In this document: one piece after another, positions 34,290 to 42,425 of the stretch
Numbering within the stretch: the first letter of the stretch is position 1
Layout: the number at the start of each line of letters is the position of its first letter
DNA from: Paenibacillus phocaeensis
GTDB lineage: Bacteria > Bacillota > Bacilli > Paenibacillales > Paenibacillaceae
Length of the DNA: 50,231 nt
NCBI RefSeq assembly: GCF_900021165.1
Contig: NZ_FCOQ01000018.1
Location: 911,488 to 961,718, forward strand
Direction: 5' to 3'
Position numbers and translations under genes: made by a program
Notes under the pieces: generated by a model
What the model saw: the letters and a program-made list of their open reading frames with translations, nothing else
Databases searched by the model: none
Told to the model about the DNA's origin: nothing

Positions 34290-35222
34290 ATGCACCAAAC
34301 GGTGGTCTCGACGCTTCTTGGCGTGCTTGTCCCGCTGTCGGTACCGGTTGCCGCCGGAGCGTTGCTGGCCCGGTTCCGCGCCTGGGACACGAAACCTCTG
34401 CTCACCTTGTATTTATACGTGCTGAGTCCGGCCATTATCTTCGACACGCTGCGGAATGCCCGAATCTCCATGGATGAGCTGTACAGCACGATCGGCTTCG
34501 CCCTCGTTAACCTGCTTCTGATGTGGGGGGCGGCTATCGCATTGGGGCGCTTATTCCGGCTGGATTCGGCGGAGAAGGCCGGGTTGACGCTCATCTCCAC
34601 CTTAACGAACAGCGCCAATTACGGGTTGCCGCTCGTTCTGCTGGCCTTTGGCCAACTCGGCCTGGATAAAGCCTCGGTGTATGTGATCACGCAGATGATT
34701 CTTGTAAATACAGTGGGGGTTTATTTCGCAGCGCGATCCCGTTTCTCCGTTCAAAATGCCGTCAAGTCCGTATTTGCCTTGCCGGCGGTTTATGCGGCGG
34801 CGCTGGCAGTGTTTCTCAAATTATACGGCCTTCACCTGACCGCCGGGCTGGAGCAGGGGATTTCCATGGTCGCGGCCGCGTATTCACCGGTGGTGCTGGC
34901 GATCCTGGGCGCACAAATGGTGAAGGTCGGCCGCCCGGAGGCGAAGCAGGTGAAACCTGCCGCGTTCTGGACAGGCATGGGGGTCCGTTTGCTGCTGGCG
35001 CCGCTGATCGCCTTCACGGCACTCAAGCTGCTGGGCATTTCCGGCATGCTCTTCTCTGTCCTGTTCATTCAAGCCTCCATGCCGGTCGCGGTGAATGCGG
35101 TCGTGCTGGCTGAGCGGTTTGACGCCGCCCCCGGTCTGGTGTCCAAGTGCATTGTCTGGACCACGCTCGCTTCCTTCCTCGTGCTGCCGGTGCTTATCGT
35201 GTTGGTTCAGCCCTTGGGCTAA
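34290..35222 (+). CDS. AEC family transporter (auxin efflux carrier-type permease)
   Basis: A 310-residue membrane protein with about ten helices. It has the two-halves arrangement of the AEC/BART family, with conserved polar segments in the middle of each half (LTNSANYGLPLVLLAFG near 107-123, and QASMPVAVNAVVLAERFD near 267-284). Bacterial members move organic anions such as malate or amino-acid-derived acids. AAGGGGGTGG precedes the ATG. It lies between lepB and leuCD; a link with branched-chain acid export is possible but unproven. Confidence 0.88.
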   Translation: MHQTVVSTLLGVLVPLSVPVAAGALLARFRAWDTKPLLTLYLYVLSPAIIFDTLRNARISMDELYSTIGFALVNLLLMWGAAIALGRLFRLDSAEKAGLTLISTLTNSANYGLPLVLLAFGQLGLDKASVYVITQMILVNTVGVYFAARSRFSVQNAVKSVFALPAVYAAALAVFLKLYGLHLTAGLEQGISMVAAAYSPVVLAILGAQMVKVGRPEAKQVKPAAFWTGMGVRLLLAPLIAFTALKLLGISGMLFSVLFIQASMPVAVNAVVLAERFDAAPGLVSKCIVWTTLASFLVLPVLIVLVQPLG

Positions 35223-35241
35223 GGCTGACGCTCTCTCAACT

Positions 35242-35262
35242 CTTATAAGCTAAACCTATTAC
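35242..35262. promoter_or_regulatory. Candidate LysR operator in front of leuCD
   Basis: CTTATA-N9-TATTAC, sharing CTTATAAG and AACCTAT at identical spacing with the dyad in front of lysR. It lies just upstream of the probable leuC -35. Confidence 0.5.
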
Positions 35263-35280
35263 GTTTATAGATATTATATC

Positions 35281-35310
35281 TTGGAACAATTAACACGATC
35301 ATGTTATATT
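35281..35310 (+). promoter_or_regulatory. Candidate promoter of leuCD
   Basis: TTGGAA (35281-35286) and TATATT (35305-35310) are separated by 18 bases, and TGT precedes the -10 as an extended element. Confidence 0.55.
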
Positions 35311-35321
35311 GAATTCAACAT

Positions 35322-35362
35322 TCAAGGCGGCTGAGAGCGACGAAAGCTTGCTATCGCCTTGA
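35322..35362 (+). other. Leader hairpin of leuC
   Basis: TCAAGGCG (35322-35329) and CGCCTTGA (35355-35362) form a perfect 8-base stem over a 25-base loop that can pair further. No T run follows, so it is not a terminator; it may affect mRNA stability or control. It stands just after the promoter and 35 bases before the start codon. Confidence 0.4.
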
Positions 35363-35397
35363 TATCAGGTACGAATCCTTGTGTGGGGTGAATGAAC

Positions 35398-36822
<1,425 letters not shown>

Positions 36823-36847
36823 TCAAGGGAAAAGGGGAGAATCGACG

Positions 36848-37447
36848 ATGGAAGCATTTGTGAAACATACCGGTATCGTGGGTCCGGTGGACCGCGTAAA
36901 CGTGGATACCGATGCGATTATACCTAAGCAGTTTTTGAAGCGGATCGAACGGTCGGGCTTCGGTCAGTTTCTGTTCTATGAATGGCGGTTCGACACAGAA
37001 GGGAACGTGAACCCTGAATTTGAGTTGAACCAACCGCGTTACGAGGGGGCATCCGTGCTCATCTCGCGCGTCAACTTCGGATGCGGCTCCTCTCGGGAGC
37101 ATGCGCCGTGGGCGATTCTGGATTACGGATTCCGCTGTGTGATCGCGCCCTCTTTTGCAGACATTTTCTATAACAACTGCTTCAAGAACGGAATTCTGCC
37201 GATTAAACTGTCGGAGGAGCAGGTGGAAGAGCTGTTCCAGCGTACGGCGGCTCATGAAGGCTACAAGCTGACGGTGGATCTGGAGCAAAAATCGATTACC
37301 GACGAATTCGGCCTGAACTTGAGCTTTGATCTGGATGAGCATCGCCGCCAATTTTTGCTGCAAGGCTTGGATGACATCGGGTTGACTCTTCAACATGAGG
37401 ATTTGATCGCGGCATACGAGAAGAACAAGTTTGCGAATATGGCTTAA
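36848..37447 (+). CDS. leuD: 3-isopropylmalate dehydratase small subunit
   Basis: A 199-residue swivel-domain subunit partnering Leu[27 protein letters not shown] at the start and [14 protein letters not shown] in the middle are diagnostic. AAAAGGGGAG precedes the ATG. The unit ends at a terminator 20-60 bases downstream. leuA, leuB and ilv genes are not in the window. Confidence 0.97.
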   Translation: MEAFVKHTGIVGPVDRVNVDTDAIIPKQFLKRIERSGFGQFLFYEWRFDTEGNVNPEFELNQPRYEGASVLISRVNFGCGSSREHAPWAILDYGFRCVIAPSFADIFYNNCFKNGILPIKLSEEQVEELFQRTAAHEGYKLTVDLEQKSITDEFGLNLSFDLDEHRRQFLLQGLDDIGLTLQHEDLIAAYEKNKFANMA

Positions 37448-37465
37448 ACTGCCGAAGTTTGGCGG

Positions 37466-37508
37466 GCAAGTCCCTGCTGCGAAATGCAGCGGGGGCTTTT
37501 TTTTGTCA
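37466..37508 (+). terminator. Terminator after leuD
   Basis: AAGTCCCTGCTGC pairs with GCAGCGGGGGCTT (one mismatch) around GAAAT, followed by eight T. Confidence 0.9.
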
Positions 37509-37539
37509 ATCTATGAAAATAGGAGTCTATCAAGCTCGC

Positions 37540-37683
37540 GATTTTTCTGATATTATGGAAGTAATTAGCAGTGCATTGGGAATGTTGGCGTTTACAAAGG
37601 TCGCTGGATGGCAAGTAGCCGGGGGCACCCGCCAATGAGGTTCTGGATTCGGCAAATTACGAGGGTGGGGTAGGGATTAACGA
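37540..37683 (+). promoter_or_regulatory. Promoter and structured leader of the first amidase gene
   Basis: An extended -10 TGATATTAT (about 37548-37556) begins a leader of some 120 bases. TTGGCG and CGCCAA (about 37584-37633) can close a long arm containing GGTCGCT/AGTAGCC. A 21-codon open frame, ATG at about 37606 to TAG just before the amidase ribosome site, runs through it. It matches no riboswitch class that I recognise. Confidence 0.35.
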
Positions 37684-39198
37684 ATGAAGAAATTGGGCTT
37701 GATGATGTTTATGTTGGTTGGTTTGCTGGTTTTCCCGGGCTTGGCAAAGGACGCCTACGCGGCCTCATCAGCGGCCTCCGGGACGCATATTGTATTGGAC
37801 GGTCAGGAGCTGAAGCAGCCCCCCGGCGCCCAGGCCGGTATTGCGGGAGGCAACGTTATGGTGCCGCTGCGCGTAGTTGCCGAGGGGATGGGTTACCAGG
37901 TCGCCTGGGAGAAGAAGAGCGGAACGATTACCATCTCGCAGGAGGGGACGGAGCTTAAGCTGACGCTCGGCCAGAACACGGCTACCGTAGACGGGCAGCA
38001 GGTCAAGCTGAACAGCGCTCCTTATCTGCAGGGGGATTCGACGCTTGTGCCGCTGCGTTTTGTGGGAGAACAGATGGGCATGGAGGTGAGCTGGGACAAT
38101 GTCACCAAGTCCGCTTATTTAACAAGCCCTGCGGGAGGCACGGCAGGCGGCGTCGTTCCGGGCACTGTCAGTCAAGGGCCTGAGCAGGATCTCCCCATCA
38201 CCGTTCCGTCAGGACCGCCTGCGTCGGAAGAGGATCCTACATACGTGCCTGGAACTTCCAACAACAACCAGACAGAGGTTGCTACGGCTTTGATTCAGGG
38301 CATCAGCTTTAATGAGAACCGCTTGATGTTTGCCTTTTCCGGCAGCGTCACCCCAAACGTATTTAAAATGAGCGGTCCGGATCGGATCGTCGTCGATCTT
38401 CCTAACGCCAATTTTGCCCCGACCTTTGGGGAAATTCATCCGTTAGACGCCAGTCAGCAAGGCCAATTTACGGTCAGCGATTATCCGGATGTATCCCAGA
38501 TTCGATATTCTCTATTTAGCACGGCACCGTCTACCGTTCGCATCGTGATCGACTTGAATCAGAACGTTGATTTTAAGGTAACGAATCTTGATGAGGGTCT
38601 GGTAACCGTCGATTTGACGGCGGGAGCGGCATTGCCGGGCGCCAACTTGAGCGGAGACGGCCGTCCGGTCGTGGTCATCGACGCGGGGCATGGCGGGAGC
38701 CAACCTGGAGCGATTAGCGTCACCAAGAATCAGGAGAAGGAGTTTACCCTTGCAGTGGCGCTGAAAGTCGAGGCGCTGCTTCGACAAGAAGCCAATTTGG
38801 ATGTAGTGATGACCCGTACGACGGATGTTACGATGACGTTACAAGATCGCGTGAAGGTCGCCAACGACCTGGGGGCTTCAGTGTTCGTTTCAATTCATGG
38901 CAACAGCATCGATCCTCCAAGCAACCCCAGCGGTTCGGAAACGTATTACACTCGGGAAGAGAGCATTCCGCTTGCCAACGTCATGCACCGGCATCTGGTG
39001 GATGCGACCGGCTTGGCAGACCGCGGCGTCCGGAAGAGCAGTCTCCATGTCACCCGGGAGACGAAGATGCCGGCCGTTCTGCTGGAGGTGGGGTACCTCA
39101 GCAATAAGAACGATGCAGGCCTGATGTATAGTGAGGAATTTCAACAGCGCGTTGCTGAAGGTGTAGCCGCGGGGATTAAAGAATATCTGGGCCTATGA
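37684..39198 (+). CDS. N-acetylmuramoyl-L-alanine amidase with stalk and AMIN domains (copy 1)
   Basis: A 504-residue secreted cell-wall amidase. A signal peptide (1 to about 26, ending AYAAS) is followed by a copper-amine-oxidase N-terminal-like domain (about 34-140; VMVPLRVVAEGMGYQV and TLVPLRFVGEQMGMEVSWD), a low-complexity linker, an AMIN domain (about 200-310; PDRIVVDLPNANF) and a C-terminal Amidase_3 domain (about 325-504). Zinc and catalytic residues are visible: His in DAGHGG, Glu in QEKEFTLAV, His in SIHGNS and Glu in LLEVGYLSN. It would cut the amide bond between MurNAc and the stem peptide. It is paired with a GerMN lipoprotein whose open frame overlaps its end. Confidence 0.92.
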   Translation: MKKLGLMMFMLVGLLVFPGLAKDAYAASSAASGTHIVLDGQELKQPPGAQAGIAGGNVMVPLRVVAEGMGYQVAWEKKSGTITISQEGTELKLTLGQNTATVDGQQVKLNSAPYLQGDSTLVPLRFVGEQMGMEVSWDNVTKSAYLTSPAGGTAGGVVPGTVSQGPEQDLPITVPSGPPASEEDPTYVPGTSNNNQTEVATALIQGISFNENRLMFAFSGSVTPNVFKMSGPDRIVVDLPNANFAPTFGEIHPLDASQQGQFTVSDYPDVSQIRYSLFSTAPSTVRIVIDLNQNVDFKVTNLDEGLVTVDLTAGAALPGANLSGDGRPVVVIDAGHGGSQPGAISVTKNQEKEFTLAVALKVEALLRQEANLDVVMTRTTDVTMTLQDRVKVANDLGASVFVSIHGNSIDPPSNPSGSETYYTREESIPLANVMHRHLVDATGLADRGVRKSSLHVTRETKMPAVLLEVGYLSNKNDAGLMYSEEFQQRVAEGVAAGIKEYLGL

Positions 39199-39236
39199 TA
39201 GACGGAAGAGGCCGAAACGATAAGGGGGCAAGCGGC

Positions 39237-39851
39237 ATGAGAAGAATAGCGGTATTGCTGGTGATGGTAGCGTTGCTGGGGGTTGCCGCAGGTTGCGGGA
39301 GCAAGCCGACGGCATCCCCTCCGGCTAACGAGACCGCATTGGATGCGGCGCTGAGCAGCGGTGCGCAGGGGAACGATCTGCAGGAGGTTCAAGGATCTGA
39401 GAATGGTGAAGTCGAAACCGGGGATGGGGCTGCTAACGTGAATACTCCGGATCCGGCATCGGAAAAACAAACCATTCAGGTGTACCTTACTGACAATGAC
39501 TTGATGGATTTGAAGCAGAAATCGCGCGAAATTGAATATACGGCGGATCGAAGCAAATACGAAAGTGCCTTTGCGGCGTTGCAAACGGCAGAGGACGGAC
39601 TTTTGTCCCTCTGGGAGAAGGTGGTCCTGAACACGATGAAGTTCGACGCAGCAAGCGGGCAGCTGAATCTCGATATCAGCCTGCCGGACGAAGCCCGCTT
39701 GGGCGCAGGCGGGGAGTCGTTAGCCATCGAAGCGTTGAAGAAAACGATGTTCCAGTTTGATGAAGTCAAACAAATCCAGCTGACCTTGGATGGGGAGCCG
39801 GTCGAATCGCTGATGGGCCACGTTGATCTGGAGCACCCGATGAGCCGGTAG
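39237..39851 (+). CDS. GerMN-domain lipoprotein (copy 1)
   Basis: A 204-residue protein starting at ATG 39237 after AGGGGGC; an in-frame ATG at 39195 overlapping the amidase stop lacks a good site. A lipoprotein signal ends at the Cys of GVAAGCGSKP. After a disordered acidic linker comes a GerM-type (GerMN, PF10646) domain, about 80-204: TIQVYLTDNDLMDL, LPDEARLGAGGESLAIEAL, FQFDEVKQIQLTLDG. GerM proteins work at the spore septum/cortex and in germination; the pairing with a wall amidase suggests joint action in wall remodelling. Confidence 0.86.
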   Translation: MRRIAVLLVMVALLGVAAGCGSKPTASPPANETALDAALSSGAQGNDLQEVQGSENGEVETGDGAANVNTPDPASEKQTIQVYLTDNDLMDLKQKSREIEYTADRSKYESAFAALQTAEDGLLSLWEKVVLNTMKFDAASGQLNLDISLPDEARLGAGGESLAIEALKKTMFQFDEVKQIQLTLDGEPVESLMGHVDLEHPMSR

Positions 39852-40269
39852 AAGTGATGGGAGTATAGATCGTCCGGAGTAAATAACTGATAAGAAGAGC
39901 GCGGAAAGGCCGCGGTGTGAAAGGGTTCTGGAAATCACTTCACCCTCTGGCCTTCAAGCGCTCTTCTATGCGTTATGGAACTTCCTCCGGCTACCCCGTT
40001 TGCCATGGAGAGAACGCACGCCCACCACTCGTTTGAACCTGAATTAACGGGATAATGCCCGAAGGAGGGGCAGAGCGGGAGTTTGCAGCCGATTTCAGGT
40101 AATACAGGATTTTCGTAGGAAGCTCTGGCAAAAGTTAAGCGAAAAAATGCCATAATTTCGCAACTTTCCAGGGCTTTTGGCGTCTAATATGTCGTCTGCT
40201 GATGTCGAAACGCGAAGGAACGCGGATCGGTTGTTCGGAGGCAAAATTCTAGGATGGTAGGGGTGACGG
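39851..40269. other. Gene-poor 420-base spacer with a 75-base inverted repeat
   Basis: No convincing gene. AGAAGAGCGC (39893-39902) and GCGCTCTTCT (39958-39967) are perfect 10-base arms, with inner AGGCC/GGCCT and GTGAA/TTCAC pairs. A second dyad GCGAAA...TTTCGC spans about 40139-40161. A 72-codon minus-strand open frame (39935-40153) has weak start support. The spacer may hold a dispersed repeat and the promoter of the second amidase gene. Confidence 0.4.
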
Positions 40270-41730
40270 ATGAAGAAAAAAAGTTTGGCGGCGCTCATGT
40301 TCGCCTGGATGCTGTTGTTGGTAATCGCGCAAACAGGACATGCTGCGCCCGGCAGTACGAGTATTTATCTGGATGGGAAAGCGCTCGCTTTGCCCAAAAA
40401 TGGACAAGTCCAAAATGTGAACGGAAATGTGATGATTCCAATTCGTGTCGTCGCGGAGGAGCTGGGTTTTGACGTCAACTATGAGAAAAAGACGAGCACG
40501 GTAACCATAAACCAATCGGGGACAACGCTTATTCTCAACGTCAACAAAACAACCGCTTCCGTGAATGGAAGCCAGGTCAAACTTCCCATCGCGCCGAAGC
40601 TGGCCAAGGACACGACGCTCGTGCCGATGCGATTCGTCGGTGAGCAGATGGGACTGCAGGTGTCTTGGGATAATACGGCTAAAGCCGCATACTTGACGAC
40701 GCCAAATTCCGGCAGCGGAAGCGGAAATGCCGGCAATGCGGGTTCCGGCGCCGGTACCGATAATGGGACGGATACGGACGGACAGGGGCCGGGAACGATT
40801 GTACCTCCGGCGGATACCGCCAAGCTGGCTAATGTGACCGGGATCGGGTTTAGCAACAACAGCCTGATGATTGCGGTCGATGGCAACGTGACGCCTAACA
40901 TCTTTACCATGAGCGGTCCGGAACGGCTGGTCATCGATCTTCCGCAGGCTCAATTTGCGGAGACGTTGGCGAATGGAGCGCCGCTTGATCTTAATAAGAG
41001 CGGGGCTCTTGAAGTGACGGAGTATCCGGATGTGTCCCAGGTGCGGTACGCGCTGTTCAGCAGCAATCCGTCAACGGTACGGGTTGTATTGGATCTGAAT
41101 TATAAGGTGAGTTATCAACTGATCAATCAGAATGACGGATTAATTATCGTTAATTTGAACATGGATGGCCAGGGCGGGAGCTCCGGCGGCGACGGAAGCA
41201 AGACGGTCGTGCTGGATGCCGGCCATGGAGGCAGCGATCCGGGAGCGATCAGCGTCACCAAGAAGAAGGAGAAAGACTTCAACCTCGCGGTGGTGCTGAA
41301 GGTGCAGCAGCTCCTGCAAAATGATCCGAATATCAATCTGGTGCTCACGCGTGAAAGCGATACTTATCCGACCTTGCCTGACCGGGTGAAAATCGCCGAA
41401 AACGTCGGCGCGAACATTTTTATCTCTGTTCATGCGAATTCCGGTTCGGCTACAGCCAGCGGCGTAGAGACTTACTATACCCGAGCGGCAAGTCGAGATT
41501 TAGCCAATGTTATGCATAAGCATCTGGTACAAGCCTCCGGCTTGGCCGATCGCAAGGTCCGTACGCAAAGCCTGCACGTGACCCGGGAGACCACCATGCC
41601 GGCCGTGCTGCTGGAATGCGGGTACTTAAGCAACAAGAACGATGATGCCTTGCTGGCAACTGACGAATATCGCAACAAGGTAGCCCAAGGCATCGTCGAC
41701 GGCATCAAAGAATACCTCGGCCTTCAGTGA
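40270..41730 (+). CDS. N-acetylmuramoyl-L-alanine amidase with stalk and AMIN domains (copy 2)
   Basis: A 486-residue secreted amidase with the same order of parts as the gene at 37.7 kb: signal peptide (1 to about 26, ending GHAAPG), copper-amine-oxidase N-like domain (about 30-140; VMIPIRVVAEELGFDV, TLVPMRFVGEQMGLQVSWD), a Gly/Ser/Asn-rich linker (about 142-180), AMIN domain (about 185-295) and Amidase_3 (about 310-486). His (DAGHGG), Glu (KEKDFNLAV), His (SVHANS) and Glu (LLECGYLSN) are all kept, so both copies should be active. The linker composition is the most divergent part. It is again followed by a GerMN lipoprotein. Confidence 0.92.
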   Translation: MKKKSLAALMFAWMLLLVIAQTGHAAPGSTSIYLDGKALALPKNGQVQNVNGNVMIPIRVVAEELGFDVNYEKKTSTVTINQSGTTLILNVNKTTASVNGSQVKLPIAPKLAKDTTLVPMRFVGEQMGLQVSWDNTAKAAYLTTPNSGSGSGNAGNAGSGAGTDNGTDTDGQGPGTIVPPADTAKLANVTGIGFSNNSLMIAVDGNVTPNIFTMSGPERLVIDLPQAQFAETLANGAPLDLNKSGALEVTEYPDVSQVRYALFSSNPSTVRVVLDLNYKVSYQLINQNDGLIIVNLNMDGQGGSSGGDGSKTVVLDAGHGGSDPGAISVTKKKEKDFNLAVVLKVQQLLQNDPNINLVLTRESDTYPTLPDRVKIAENVGANIFISVHANSGSATASGVETYYTRAASRDLANVMHKHLVQASGLADRKVRTQSLHVTRETTMPAVLLECGYLSNKNDDALLATDEYRNKVAQGIVDGIKEYLGLQ

Positions 41731-41755
41731 TCGCCGGGCGAAGGAGGAAGGAACC

Positions 41756-42352
41756 GTGAACAGAAGAAGAAGCTATATCCTCGGCGTCCTGGTTCTTCTG
41801 CTCGCCTTGAGCAGCGGCTGCGGGCAGAAGCCGCAGACCGCTCCGAACAACGGAGCAGGGGATGCTGGGACGAACCAGGAGAATGTACAGGCTCCCGACA
41901 CGGCTACGCCGCAGAATGCGGATTCGTCGCAAGGAGCGGGAGGGACGAATCAGCCTCAGCAGATCACGGCAAACATTGAAGCGTACTTCACCGATGATCA
42001 AATGCTGGAGCTCAGCAAAGTCAGCCGGGAGATCGCTTACCCGGCGGAAGAGGACAAATATCTGGCGGCGCTTAAAGCGCTGCAGACCCCGAATGATGCC
42101 AAACAGTTCTCCTTGTGGGGCAAAGCCGAATTTCATTCCGCGACATTGAAGGACGGTACAGTCACCGTCGACTTGTCCCTGCCCGATGAAGCGCGTCTAG
42201 GCGCAGGCGGGGAGGCGTTGGCGCTTGAGGCGCTGACGAACACCCTGTTTCAATTCAGCGAGGTTCAAGCGATCGACTTATTAGTAGATGGAACTCCCGT
42301 GGATACTCTGATGGGGCATGTCGAACTGACGCACCCGTTGTCAAGAAATTAA
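41756..42352 (+). CDS. GerMN-domain lipoprotein (copy 2)
   Basis: A 198-residue lipoprotein starting at GTG 41756 after GAAGGAGGAAGG. The lipobox is LALSSGC. A Gln/Asn/Ala-rich linker leads to a GerMN domain (about 75-198) with IEAYFTDDQMLELSKVSREI, LPDEARLGAGGEALALEAL and GTPVDTLMGHVELTHPLS. The same motifs occur in copy 1 at 39.2 kb, so the two are paralogues. It follows the second amidase by 25 bases. Confidence 0.86.
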   Translation: MNRRRSYILGVLVLLLALSSGCGQKPQTAPNNGAGDAGTNQENVQAPDTATPQNADSSQGAGGTNQPQQITANIEAYFTDDQMLELSKVSREIAYPAEEDKYLAALKALQTPNDAKQFSLWGKAEFHSATLKDGTVTVDLSLPDEARLGAGGEALALEALTNTLFQFSEVQAIDLLVDGTPVDTLMGHVELTHPLSRN

Positions 42353-42425
42353 GGAATCGGGGAGGAACTTGCCCGTCCGCCGTCGAATGAGTATAGAGAT
42401 CTTTTTTGGAGAAAGGAAGAATTTG

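Noticed and set aside
35322..35390. Possible TPP riboswitch before leuC (GGCTGAGAG, then ATCAGGTA)
   Set aside because: Only the CTGAGA fragment agrees. The ACCTGAT...GGATAATGCCAGCG half of the THI element is missing and leuCD is not a thiamine gene.
37684..42352. Recent duplication or assembly artefact in the amidase region
   Set aside because: The two copies differ throughout at DNA and protein level and in their linkers, so they are old paralogues and not an assembly duplicate.
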